Assembly (NCBI GenBank): GCA_022340585.1
Contig: JAJDNS010000145.1
Span: 1 to 33,878 of the forward strand
DNA: 33,878 nucleotides
Origin: Acidobacteriota bacterium
Lineage (GTDB): Bacteria > Acidobacteriota > Vicinamibacteria > Fen-336
Direction of reading: 5' to 3'
Both the position numbers and the translations under genes were made by a program. Shown here in pieces: positions 11,763-20,252 of the stretch (position 1 is its first letter; each line of letters opens with the position of its first letter). The notes under the pieces were generated by a model. The model had not been told where the DNA came from and searched no databases. It saw only the letters and a list, made by a program, of their open reading frames with translations.

Positions 11763-12830
11763 TCAGCGCTCCTCCGCGGGAGCGGCTCCCGCGCCCGCCG
11801 TTACCGGCCGCTCGCGAATGGGCGCGCCCTCTACGAGGCCGGTGGGATCGAGGACGACCCGCTCCCCTGCCTCGAGCCCGGCGCGGATCTCGACGGCGTC
11901 GCCGGTTCGGGCCCCGAGGGCCACCCACCTGAGACGAGCGGTGCCGTCCTCGGCCACGAAGAGACCGTTCAGGCCACCCCGGGCGAAGACCGCGCTGGCG
12001 GGCACGCGGATGCGCGCCTCCCCCTCGGGAGCCGGGACTATCAGGCGAGCGAACAGGCCGGCCCGCAGGCCCCTGGCCGAAGGCACCGTGGCCTTCACCT
12101 CGACGCGGTGGGTCGTGGGGTCCCCCGCCGGCGCCACGGCGCTGAGCGTCGCGTCGAGGGGGGCGGGCTGGCCGTCGCACTGCGCCTGGATCTTCATCCC
12201 CGGGCGAAGCAGCGCCGCGATCCCGGGGGCGACGCTCGCGCGCACCTCCAGCCCTCCCTGGCCCTCGATCACGATCAGCGGCATCCCGGGGTTGACGACG
12301 TCGCCGAGATTGACCGGTCGCTCCGCCACCCGGCCGGCGAAGGGGGCTCGGAGAACCGCATACGACAGGTTGTCGCGCGCTCCGGTGACCTGGGCCTCGG
12401 CCCCGGCGGCGTGGGCCTTCATCTGCTCGAGCTCTCGGGGGGTGGCGGCGCCCTTCTCGAGAAGCGACTTCGTCCGCTCGAGGTCGGCCTCCGCGGCCTC
12501 GCGGCCGGCTTCGGCCGCCGCCAGCGCCGCGCGCAGGGCGGTGGCATCCAGGCGAACGACCACCGTCCCGGCTTCGACCCACTGGCCCACCTGCACCGGC
12601 AGCTCGGCCACCGAAGCCGGGATGCGGGCGGAGAGGGCCGCGTGCTGCCGGGCCCGGACGATGCCCGGGACCGCCACCTCGCCTTCCTCGCCCACTCGTT
12701 GGACCTCGGCCGTGGTCACGTCGCGGGTGGGCCCCAGGTCCGGCGCGGGCGCCTCCTTCGTCTCGTGCCCACCGCAAGCCGCCAGCCCCAGGGCCAGGGC
12801 AGCCAGGATGGAGAACGCTCGTGTGCTCAT
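11763..12830 (-). CDS. RND efflux periplasmic adaptor (membrane fusion protein), lipoprotein
   Basis: The 355-residue adaptor has a lipoprotein signal ending GLAAC (Cys19). The barrel-sandwich/biotinyl-lipoyl half-motifs are near residues 60-95 (PASVAELPVQVGQWVEAGTVV) and 165-190 (LRAPFAGRVAERPVNLGDVV). Between them is a helical hairpin (about 100-160, with KSLLEKGAATPRELEQ). The beta-barrel and membrane-proximal domains follow (VPASAVFARGGLNGLFV). No His/Met-rich metal-binding segment is visible, which argues against a dedicated metal adaptor. It sits between TolC-like and RND genes with gaps of 2 bases on each side. GGGGGAG precedes its ATG at 12830. Confidence 0.92.
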   Translation of the reverse strand: MSTRAFSILAALALGLAACGGHETKEAPAPDLGPTRDVTTAEVQRVGEEGEVAVPGIVRARQHAALSARIPASVAELPVQVGQWVEAGTVVVRLDATALRAALAAAEAGREAAEADLERTKSLLEKGAATPRELEQMKAHAAGAEAQVTGARDNLSYAVLRAPFAGRVAERPVNLGDVVNPGMPLIVIEGQGGLEVRASVAPGIAALLRPGMKIQAQCDGQPAPLDATLSAVAPAGDPTTHRVEVKATVPSARGLRAGLFARLIVPAPEGEARIRVPASAVFARGGLNGLFVAEDGTARLRWVALGARTGDAVEIRAGLEAGERVVLDPTGLVEGAPIRERPVTAGAGAAPAEER

Positions 12831-12832
12831 CT

Positions 12833-14161
12833 TCAGATCTCCCCCGCGGCGCGCTCCAGCGCCGCATCGGCAATGGCCACCTGGGCGGCGGCCCGGATCT
12901 CCTCCAGGACGGCGGCCAGCGCCGCCGTCTCGGTTTCCAGCTCGTCGGTGAGGGTGGCCATGCCGGCCTTTCGACGCTCCTGCACGACGCGGAACGCCTC
13001 CCTCCCCTCCTCCGCCCCGCCGGCGGCGGCGGCGTGCCGCTCGCGCGCGGTGAGGGCGTTGCGGTAGGCCAGGGCCACCTGGAAGCGCACGCCGTCCACG
13101 GCCGCCCGCAGCTCCTGCTCGGCTGCCCGCTCCTCCGCGAGGGCAGCGGCCTGCCTCTTGGAGCGCGGGGAGTCGAAGACCGACCACTTCAACCCGACCC
13201 CGACCGCCCACGACTGGGCTCCCCCGGCCCCGATGCGGTTGTCGTAGAGCGAGCCGAAGGCGCCGATGTCCGGCAGGATGGACTTGTCCTCGCCCTTCGT
13301 CATCGCGCTGGCCCCCGCCAGCTTCCGCCGGGCGGCTTCGAGCAGCGGTCGCTGGTCCAGGGCCCGGGCGACCCACTCCGCCTCGTCACCCACGAGAGGA
13401 GGGACGGCCGGGGGCCCTTCGGTGGGAATGTAGGTCCGGCCGGGAGGGGCCCCGAGCAGCCGCGCGAGGTTGGCCTCGGCGACGGCCTTCCCTCCCCGCT
13501 GAGCGGCCAGCTCGGCCTCGCGCTGGCGGCGACGGGCCCGGGCCCGCAGCAGATCGGCCCGCAGCGCCGCCCCGGTCTCCACTCGCGCCTCGATCTCCAC
13601 CTCCCGCGCCCGGGCCACGTCCAGCGCCCGCTCGGTGACCTCGAGGGCGCGCCCGGCCAGCTCGGCCTGGCGATATGCCTCCACGACCTGGAAGCGGATG
13701 TCCTGTCGCTGGTCCCGGGACGCGGCGGAGGCGGCCTCGCCGAAGGCGGCCATCCCGTCGGTCGCGGCCCCGATCTTGCCGAACACGTCGATGGGGACCT
13801 GGAGGGTGAGGGCGGTGTTCAGGCTCGACAGGGCGTCGGGGTCATTGAGCCGCGCGAAGTCGAAGTCCTCGGGGGCGAACTGCCCGGCGTTCATCCTGTT
13901 GGCGAAGACCATCGCCGGCATGTTCGACGCGGACCAGCCCGTCTCGAGACCGAGACGGGGCCACTTCATGCTGTCCACCGACTCGGCTCGGGCGGCCTGG
14001 GCCTCGGCCCGCGCCACCGACGCCTGCAGCTCGGGGTTCGCGCTCCCGGCGAGGTCCAGGGCCTCGGCCAGCGTCACCGAGATCTCCTCCGCCCGGGCGC
14101 TCCCGCCCCCCAGAAGCGCCATGGCCGTCACCAGCGTCACGGCGCCTGCTCTCGTCCTCAT
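12833..14161 (-). CDS. TolC-family outer-membrane efflux protein
   Basis: The 442-residue protein has a Sec signal (ALLGGGSARAEE, cleavage after ARA). Two OEP-type repeats of long helices follow. The first starts with LAEALDLAGSANPELQASVARAEAQ and the second begins near residue 265 (RPLLEAARRKLAGAS). WPRLGLETGWSASN and WAVGVGLKWSVFD look like the beta-strand pairs of the outer-membrane barrel. It forms the trimeric exit duct for the RND pump encoded next. A strong AGGAGGTGGGCG ribosome site precedes the ATG at 14161, which overlaps the ArsR stop by 4 bases. Confidence 0.9.
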   Translation of the reverse strand: MRTRAGAVTLVTAMALLGGGSARAEEISVTLAEALDLAGSANPELQASVARAEAQAARAESVDSMKWPRLGLETGWSASNMPAMVFANRMNAGQFAPEDFDFARLNDPDALSSLNTALTLQVPIDVFGKIGAATDGMAAFGEAASAASRDQRQDIRFQVVEAYRQAELAGRALEVTERALDVARAREVEIEARVETGAALRADLLRARARRRQREAELAAQRGGKAVAEANLARLLGAPPGRTYIPTEGPPAVPPLVGDEAEWVARALDQRPLLEAARRKLAGASAMTKGEDKSILPDIGAFGSLYDNRIGAGGAQSWAVGVGLKWSVFDSPRSKRQAAALAEERAAEQELRAAVDGVRFQVALAYRNALTARERHAAAAGGAEEGREAFRVVQERRKAGMATLTDELETETAALAAVLEEIRAAAQVAIADAALERAAGEI

Positions 14162-14511
14162 CGCCCACCTCCTGCGCGGCCCTTGCGGGCCCGCGCCACC
14201 GCCGCCTGCCGTTTCCCCTCCGCCCGCGCGTGGGCGGCCAGGCTGTCGCACACCGCGTCGCAGATGCGCAGCACGTAGGGGTCGGCAATCCGGTAGAAGA
14301 CCCGGTTTCCTTCGCGCCGGGAGTCCACCAGGCCCGCTCGGGACAGGCTGGCCAGATGCTGGGAAACGTTCGGCTGCGGCCTTCCCGTGGTCTCGGCCAG
14401 CTCGCTCACCGTCCGCTCTCCGCCCTGCAGAGCGGACAGGAGAGCCAGTCGACGAGCGTCGCCCAACGCCTTGAAGCGGTCGGCCACCAGCGGTATGAGC
14501 TCGCGTTCCAT
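14158..14511 (-). CDS. ArsR/SmtB-family winged-helix repressor of the efflux operon
   Basis: The 117-residue regulator contains the ArsR winged helix. It has FKALGDARRLALLSAL, the recognition segment TGRPQPNVSQHLASLSRAGLV and the wing VDSRREGNRVFYRIAD. The classic alpha3 metal motif CVCxLC is absent. Two cysteines near the end, in RICDAVCDSL, could form a thiol or metal site, as in other ArsR sensors that use C-terminal residues. Start choice: ATG at 14511 has GGAGA 8 bases upstream. An in-frame ATG at 14526 is only 5 bases from the predicted transcription start, has no ribosome site, and would add five residues. The operator-like repeat lies directly upstream, so autoregulation is likely. 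Confidence 0.9.
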   Translation of the reverse strand: MERELIPLVADRFKALGDARRLALLSALQGGERTVSELAETTGRPQPNVSQHLASLSRAGLVDSRREGNRVFYRIADPYVLRICDAVCDSLAAHARAEGKRQAAVARARKGRAGGGR

Positions 14512-14537
14512 CGGAACAATCTCCATTCGTGAGTGCG

Positions 14538-14566
14538 AATATACGCATATACGAATAGTCTGTCAA
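14538..14566 (-). promoter_or_regulatory. Near-consensus sigma-70 promoter of the efflux operon
   Basis: On the minus strand TTGACA (14566-14561, perfect) is followed by a 17-base spacer and TATATT (14543-14538, 5 of 6). The predicted +1 is near 14531. This is by far the best promoter in the window. Its spacer and -10 are an AT-rich island in otherwise GC-rich DNA. Confidence 0.8.
14539..14556. promoter_or_regulatory. Probable ArsR operator within the promoter spacer
   Basis: The plus strand carries two copies of ATATACG at 14539-14545 and 14547-14553 with 8-base periodicity. They also give an imperfect dyad (TATACG against CATATA, 5 of 6 pairs). The repeat covers the spacer and -10, so a bound repressor would block RNA polymerase. 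ArsR-family operators are typically AT-rich imperfect dyads of this size. Confidence 0.6.
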
Positions 14567-14584
14567 CCCCGGCCCCAGGGACCC

Positions 14585-14627
14585 CACTCACGTTGTCGCC
14601 GGCAACACCCCGAGCACTCGGGGAGTG
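14585..14627 (+). other. Candidate structured element (three-helix junction) upstream of pntAA
   Basis: Three nested pairings can form. CACT (14585-14588) pairs with AGTG (14624-14627). GTTGTC (14592-14597) pairs with GGCAAC (14601-14606), including one G-U. CCCCGA (14608-14613) pairs with TCGGGG (14618-14623). The last is part of a 16-base inverted repeat, CCCCGAG-CA-CTCGGGG. It lies about 90 bases before pntAA and outside the efflux transcript. It could be a leader RNA fold or a protein-binding dyad; GC-rich chance pairing is also possible. Confidence 0.3.
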
Positions 14628-14715
14628 ACACGAGAGGCGCTTTCAGGTATCTCTAGTGGTTCGCCCGCGGAGCGCCGTGCCGTCGTCGCTCGCGGCTGGC
14701 GTGGAGGCAGGTCCC

Positions 14716-15873
14716 ATGAAAGCAGGCGTCCTCAAGGAAACCTGGCCCGGAGAAGCCCGCGTGGCCGTCGTCCCCGCCGCGGTCGCGGCCCTCGGCCGGG
14801 CCGGAGTGGACGTCGTGGTCGAAGCCGGGGCGGGTCTCGCCGCCGGCTTCCCCGACGCGGAGTACACGGAGAAGGGCGCCACGCTGGCCGGGCGCGGGGA
14901 GATCCTCTCTTCCTGTCCGCTCCTTCTCACCGTGCGGTCGCTGGCGGGTGGGCGCGACGCGGAGGCGATCGGCCAGCTTCGCCCCGAGCACGTGGTCGTG
15001 GGCTTCCTGGACCCGCTGGGGAGCCCGCAAGGCGTGAGAGAGCTCGCCGACCGCGGCGCCACTGCCTTCTCGGTGGAGATGGTGCCCCGGATCACGCGGG
15101 CCCAGAGCATGGACGCCCTGAGCTCCACCGCCACCGTGGTCGGCTACAAGGCCGTTCTGCTGGCCGCGGCCGCCCTGCCCCGCATGATGCCCATGCTCAT
15201 GACCGCCGCCGGGACCGTGGCCCCGGCCCGCGCCTTCGTGATCGGGGCCGGGGTGGCCGGCCTCCAGGCCATCGCCACCGCGAAGCGCCTGGGGGCGGTG
15301 GTCCAGGCCTACGACGTTAGGCCCGCGGTCAAGGAGCAGATCGAGAGCCTGGGCGGCAAGTTCGTGGAGCTGCCTCTCGAGGCCACCGACGCCGAGGACA
15401 AGGGCGGCTACGCCAAGGCCCAGGACGAGACCTTCTACCGCCGCCAGCGGGAGCTGCTCGCGAAGGTCGTGGCGGAGAGCGACATCGTCATCAGCGCCGC
15501 CGCCGTGCCCGGCAAGAAGGCCCCGGTGCTCGTGACCGAGGAGATGGTCGCGGGGATGCGTCCGGGGTCGGTCATCGTCGACCTCGCCGCCGAGCAGGGC
15601 GGCAACTGCGAGGCCAGCTCCCCCGGAGAGACGGTCACCAGCCACGACGTCACGGTCATGGCCCCGGAGAACCTCGCCGCCACCGTCCCGTACCACGCCA
15701 GCCAGCTCTACGCGAAGAACCTCGCCAACTTCGTCGTGAACCTCGCCGCGGACGGCGCGTTACAGCTCGACAAGGACGACGAGATCGTGCAGCAAAGCAT
15801 GGTCGCGCGCGGGGGAGAGATCGTTCACCCACGGGTGCGCGAGGCGCTCGGCCTCGCTCCCCTGTCCGACTGA
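14716..15873 (+). CDS. pntAA: NAD(P)+ transhydrogenase, alpha subunit part 1 (NAD-binding domain I)
   Basis: The 385-residue soluble domain I binds NAD(H) and passes hydride to NADP(H) on PntB, coupled to proton movement across the inner membrane. It matches the alanine dehydrogenase/PNT fold: KETWPGEARVAVVP at the N-terminus, AQSMDALSSTA, the Rossmann loop IGAGVAG (residues 176-182) and AYDVRPAVKEQIESLGG. The hallmark PGKKAPVLVTEEMV follows. The C-terminus stops at domain I without membrane helices, as in the Rhodospirillum-type split enzyme. GGAGG at 14703-14707 supports the ATG at 14716. The first gene of pntAA-pntAB-pntB, 24 bases before pntAB. Confidence 0.95.
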   Translation: MKAGVLKETWPGEARVAVVPAAVAALGRAGVDVVVEAGAGLAAGFPDAEYTEKGATLAGRGEILSSCPLLLTVRSLAGGRDAEAIGQLRPEHVVVGFLDPLGSPQGVRELADRGATAFSVEMVPRITRAQSMDALSSTATVVGYKAVLLAAAALPRMMPMLMTAAGTVAPARAFVIGAGVAGLQAIATAKRLGAVVQAYDVRPAVKEQIESLGGKFVELPLEATDAEDKGGYAKAQDETFYRRQRELLAKVVAESDIVISAAAVPGKKAPVLVTEEMVAGMRPGSVIVDLAAEQGGNCEASSPGETVTSHDVTVMAPENLAATVPYHASQLYAKNLANFVVNLAADGALQLDKDDEIVQQSMVARGGEIVHPRVREALGLAPLSD

Positions 15874-15897
15874 GAGCACAGGAGGCCCAGGAGCGCC

Positions 15898-16176
15898 ATG
15901 GAATCCTTCATCGCCGCCATCACCGTCTTCGTGCTCGCGATCTTCGTGGGCTTCGAGGTCATCCGGAAGGTCCCGCCGACGCTGCACACCCCGCTGACCT
16001 CGGGCTCGAACGCGATCTCGGGGGTCACCATCCTCGGGGCCATCGTCCTCGCGGGAACCTCGGACACCCTGGCGACCATCCTGGGGTTCCTGGCGGTGGT
16101 CTTCGCCACCTTCAACGTGGTGGGCGGCTTCACCGTCACCCACCGCATGCTCAAGATGTTCAAGAGCAGGGGCTGA
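15898..16176 (+). CDS. pntAB: NAD(P)+ transhydrogenase, alpha subunit part 2 (membrane)
   Basis: The 92-residue protein has three hydrophobic segments (about 5-22, 42-60 and 63-80), with the conserved loop between them, VPPTLHTPLTSGSNAISG. This is the N-terminal part of the transhydrogenase proton-channel domain II, separate from domain I as in split pnt operons. AGGAGG and GGAG sequences precede the ATG. Only 4 bases separate it from pntB, so it is in the same transcript. Confidence 0.95.
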   Translation: MESFIAAITVFVLAIFVGFEVIRKVPPTLHTPLTSGSNAISGVTILGAIVLAGTSDTLATILGFLAVVFATFNVVGGFTVTHRMLKMFKSRG

Positions 16177-16180
16177 CCCC

Positions 16181-17566
16181 ATGGCCCCAGCCCTCGTCAA
16201 CCTCGCCTACCTGATCGCCGCCGTCTGCTTCATCCTGGCCTTCAAGGGACTCGCCCATCCCCGCACCGCCGTCCGCGGCAACCTCACCGGCGCCTTCGGG
16301 ATGCTCCTGGCGATCGTGGTCACCCTTCTCGACCAGCACATCCTCGGCTACACCGCGATCTTCGCCGGCATCCTGGTCGGCGGCTCCATCGGCGCCCTGG
16401 TGGCCACACGGGTCAAGATGACCTCCATGCCCGAGATGGTGGCCCTGCTGAACGGCTTTGGCGGAGGCGCCTCCGTCCTCGTCGCCGGCGGCGCCCTGGT
16501 GGTGCCGGACAGGGTGAGCGACGCCCCTCAGCTCCAGATGGCCATCGCCACCGTCACCAGCGGCCTCATCGGGGCGGTGACCTTCTTCGGAAGCCTCGTC
16601 GCCTTCGCCAAGCTCGCCGACTTCAAGTGGGCGAAGGACGTGCGCTTCAAGGGCCAGCAGGTCCTGAACTCGGTCCTCTTCCTGGCCGCCCTTCTCGCGG
16701 CCGCCGAGGTCGTGCGCGATCCCTCCGTTCTGGCCTGGTACTGGGTCGTCGTGGGAATCGCCGCGCTCCTCGGCGTCTTCCTCGTCATCCCCATCGGCGG
16801 CGCCAACATGCCGATCGTGATCTGCCTGCTGAACTCCTACTCGGGGCTGGCCGCCGCCGCCACCGGCTTCGTCCTGAACAACAACGGCCTGATCATCGCG
16901 GGCTCCCTGGTCGGGGCCTCGGGAATCATCCTCACCCAGATCATGTGCAAGGCGATGAACCAGTCGATGTCCCAGGTGGTGTTCGGCGCGGCGGCGGTGG
17001 GAGGCGGCGCCAGCGCGGACGAGGTCTACGGGGGCAAGGTCAAGTCGACCAGCCCCGACGAGGTGGCGATGCTCCTCGACGGCGCCCAGCGGGTGGTCAT
17101 CGTTCCCGGCTACGGCCTCGCGGTCTCCCAGGCCCAGCACGCGGTCCGCGACCTCGCCAACCTCCTCGAGAGCAACGGGGTGGAGGTGGAGTACGGCATC
17201 CACCCCGTGGCCGGACGCATGCCCGGGCACATGAACGTGCTCCTGGCCGAGGCCAACATCCCCTACGAGCAGGTCAAGGAGATGGACGAGGTCAACCCGA
17301 CCTTCGCCCAGACCGACGTGGCCATCGTGATCGGGGCCAACGACGTGGTGAACCCGGTGGCCCGGGAGGACTCGGGCAACCCCATCGCGGGGATGCCGAT
17401 TCTCGACGTGGACAAGGCCCGGACCTGCGTCGTGGTCAAGCGGAGCCTGTCCCCTGGCTTTGCCGGGATCCCGAACCCGCTCTTTGCCGCCGACAACACG
17501 CTCATGCTCTTCGGAGACGGCAAGAAGGCGCTCCTGGAGCTCGTGGCCGCCATCAAGGCCCAGTGA
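16181..17566 (+). CDS. pntB: NAD(P)+ transhydrogenase, beta subunit
   Basis: The 461-residue subunit completes the proton channel (domain II, about residues 1-260, with eight to nine helices). It also carries the NADP-binding domain III (about 290-461). Domain III shows VPGYGLAV (Gly310-Tyr-Gly312), GRMPGHMNVLLAEA, IGANDVVNPVA and the NADP-phosphate-binding VKRSLSPGFAG with Lys420-Arg-Ser. With PntAA and PntAB it uses the proton gradient to reduce NADP+ with NADH, supplying NADPH. Confidence 0.96.
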   Translation: MAPALVNLAYLIAAVCFILAFKGLAHPRTAVRGNLTGAFGMLLAIVVTLLDQHILGYTAIFAGILVGGSIGALVATRVKMTSMPEMVALLNGFGGGASVLVAGGALVVPDRVSDAPQLQMAIATVTSGLIGAVTFFGSLVAFAKLADFKWAKDVRFKGQQVLNSVLFLAALLAAAEVVRDPSVLAWYWVVVGIAALLGVFLVIPIGGANMPIVICLLNSYSGLAAAATGFVLNNNGLIIAGSLVGASGIILTQIMCKAMNQSMSQVVFGAAAVGGGASADEVYGGKVKSTSPDEVAMLLDGAQRVVIVPGYGLAVSQAQHAVRDLANLLESNGVEVEYGIHPVAGRMPGHMNVLLAEANIPYEQVKEMDEVNPTFAQTDVAIVIGANDVVNPVAREDSGNPIAGMPILDVDKARTCVVVKRSLSPGFAGIPNPLFAADNTLMLFGDGKKALLELVAAIKAQ

Positions 17567-17587
17567 GGCGCCCCCGGGGCGGCGCGC

Positions 17588-17593
17588 TATACT
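17588..17593 (+). promoter_or_regulatory. -10 box TATACT upstream of the SirB1-TPR gene
   Basis: TATACT (5 of 6) starts 27 bases before the GTG at 17615, in the 48-base gap after pntB. The predicted +1 is near 17600. No obvious -35. Confidence 0.4.
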
Positions 17594-17614
17594 GACGGCA
17601 CGGGATTCCCTACT

Positions 17615-18463
17615 GTGCCCACTCCTCCACCCACCGAACCGCTCCGACGCCAGCTCGACGCCCTGCTGACCCGGCCCGACCGGGAGGTGAACCTGGGCGA
17701 GGCCGCACTTCTGATCGCGGCGGAGGAGTATCCGGAGCTCGACGTGCGTGACTACCTCGTCAAGCTGGACGAGATGGGCTGCGCGCTGCGGCAGCGGCTC
17801 GACGAGGAGCCCCGCCCCGAGCGAGCGGTGATGGCCCTGAACCGGTACCTGTTCCGCGAGCAGGGATTCAAGGGCAACACCGAGGAGTACTACGACCCCC
17901 GGAACAGCTACCTCAACGAGGTGCTCGACCGGCGGACCGGCATTCCCATCACGCTGTCCACCGTCTACATGGAGGTCGCCCGGCGGGCGGGCCTCGACGT
18001 GGAGGGCGTGGGGCTCCCGGGACACTTCGTGGTCCGCATCCGGACCCCGGGGCACCCCCTGCTGGTGGATCCCTTCCACGCCGGAACCCTGCTCACCGAG
18101 AAGGACTGCCAGGAGCGCCTGGACCGGATCTTCGGAGGCAAGGTCAAGGTGGAGCCGAGGATGCTCGAGCCCTGCCGGCACCGGGACATGCTCGAGCGCA
18201 TCCTGCGGAACCTGAAGGCCGTCTATATCCGGGACGAGGACGTGCGGCGCGCCCTGCGTGTCGTGGATCTGCTCGTCCGGATCCAGCCCGGCAACGCGGA
18301 GGACCTCCGTGACCGGGGAGTTCTCTACGCCGACCTCGATTGCTACGGTCTCGCTGCCCGGGACCTCGAGTCCTACCTCACCCTCGCCCCCAGGGCGCCG
18401 GACGCGGAGGAGCTCAAGGCCCGGGTCGCCGAGCTGCAGCGCAAGGCAGCACGTCTCAACTGA
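17615..18463 (+). CDS. SirB1-family transglutaminase-like protein with TPR repeats
   Basis: The 282-residue cytoplasmic protein has a SirB1/transglutaminase-like core at about residues 40-190. Typical blocks are [21 protein letters not shown] (here beginning [12 protein letters not shown]), [13 protein letters not shown] and [12 protein letters not shown]. The catalytic cysteine of true transglutaminases is not evident, as is usual in this family. Two TPR-like units follow at about 200-270 ([22 protein letters not shown], then [13 protein letters not shown]). E. coli YchA/SirB1 is the reference; its molecular role is not settled. The GTG start is used because no ATG lies nearby and GGGA sits 9 bases upstream. 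Followed after 20 bases by the aldolase gene. Confidence 0.85.
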   Translation: MPTPPPTEPLRRQLDALLTRPDREVNLGEAALLIAAEEYPELDVRDYLVKLDEMGCALRQRLDEEPRPERAVMALNRYLFREQGFKGNTEEYYDPRNSYLNEVLDRRTGIPITLSTVYMEVARRAGLDVEGVGLPGHFVVRIRTPGHPLLVDPFHAGTLLTEKDCQERLDRIFGGKVKVEPRMLEPCRHRDMLERILRNLKAVYIRDEDVRRALRVVDLLVRIQPGNAEDLRDRGVLYADLDCYGLAARDLESYLTLAPRAPDAEELKARVAELQRKAARLN

Positions 18464-18483
18464 CCCAGGGAGGAAACGAAGCC

Positions 18484-19566
<1,083 letters not shown>

Positions 19567-19578
19567 GCAAGGAAGGGG

Positions 19579-19587
19579 TGCTAGCGT
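19579..19587 (+). promoter_or_regulatory. Extended -10 (TGCTAGCGT) for the YkgJ-type gene
   Basis: TGC plus TAGCGT ends 8 bases before the ATG at 19595. The nearest Shine-Dalgarno-like stretch (GGAAGGGG, 19571-19578) is too far from the ATG to help. The transcript would be leaderless or nearly so. Confidence 0.4.
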
Positions 19588-19594
19588 CGAGACC

Positions 19595-20119
19595 ATGCGT
19601 GACGGTCCCCTCCTCCGCGCGGCGAAGCGCGTGGCCCTCTGGAACTTCAGGGTCGAGGTGGGGCTGCACCGGGCCTGGCGCCGAGCCCGGGGCGAACGGC
19701 CCTGGCCCCTGGGCGGCGGCTGCCAGCGGTCCGGGGGCTGCTGCGAGGCCCCCACCATCGCGGTGGGGCGGCTGGTGTGGTCGATGCCCCGGGTCCGGCA
19801 GCTCTTCCTCGCCTGGCAGAAGCACGTCAACGGCTTCGAGCTGGTGCGCGAGGACGGCCAGGGACAGGCCCTCGTCTTCAACTGCACCCACTTCGACCGG
19901 GCGACCCGCTCCTGCGACAGCTTCGACTCCCGCCCGGGAATGTGCCGCGACTACCCCCAGGTGCTGCTCTGGCAGCCGAGGCCCGAGTTCCTCCCGGGGT
20001 GCGGCTACCGGGCCCTCACGCCGAACGCGGCGGGGCTGCGCAAGGCCCTCGACCGCCTGGACCTCACCCCCGAGCAGCGAGAGAAGCTCCGGAAGGGGCT
20101 CCGCCTGGACGAGGACTGA
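19595..20119 (+). CDS. YkgJ-family cysteine cluster protein
   Basis: The 174-residue protein carries the YkgJ/CxxxCxxCC-type metal-binding pattern. Cys43 lies in GGGCQRSGGCC, which also contains Cys49 and Cys50. Cys97, Cys107 and Cys117 follow in FNCTHF, RSCDSF and GMCRDYP, then Cys136 in LPGCGYR. GMCRDYP is the family hallmark (usually RPxxCRxFP). Members bind zinc or an iron-sulfur cluster and are of unknown function. The basic N-terminus (about residues 1-37) precedes the cluster domain. Starts 28 bases after the aldolase stop. Confidence 0.85.
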   Translation: MRDGPLLRAAKRVALWNFRVEVGLHRAWRRARGERPWPLGGGCQRSGGCCEAPTIAVGRLVWSMPRVRQLFLAWQKHVNGFELVREDGQGQALVFNCTHFDRATRSCDSFDSRPGMCRDYPQVLLWQPRPEFLPGCGYRALTPNAAGLRKALDRLDLTPEQREKLRKGLRLDED

Positions 20120-20147
20120 CCCGGCAGGACTCCGCACGGCGCACCGC

Positions 20148-20165
20148 CGGCCGCCCCCTCGGCCG
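20148..20165. terminator. Short GC hairpin after the YkgJ-type gene
   Basis: CGGCCG (20148-20153) and CGGCCG (20160-20165) pair across a 6-base CCCCCT loop, 28 bases after the stop and just before a TATAAT box. No T-tract. It could separate two transcription units. Confidence 0.3.
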
Positions 20166-20169
20166 AGCA

Positions 20170-20175
20170 TATAAT
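20170..20175 (+). promoter_or_regulatory. Consensus -10 box TATAAT for the amidohydrolase gene
   Basis: A perfect TATAAT gives a predicted +1 near 20182 and a leader of about 70 bases before the ATG at 20253. No clear -35. Confidence 0.45.
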
Positions 20176-20252
20176 CCCCGCGTCGTTCGTCCTCCCGGCC
20201 GTGGCTTCGGCCGCGGCCCTGACGCGGGCGCCCAACCCATGAGGTGACCTCC

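Noticed and set aside
16160..18181. Minus-strand open frame of 673 codons opposite pntB and SirB1
   Set aside because: Antisense shadow of recognised genes; no signal, motif or ribosome site supports it.
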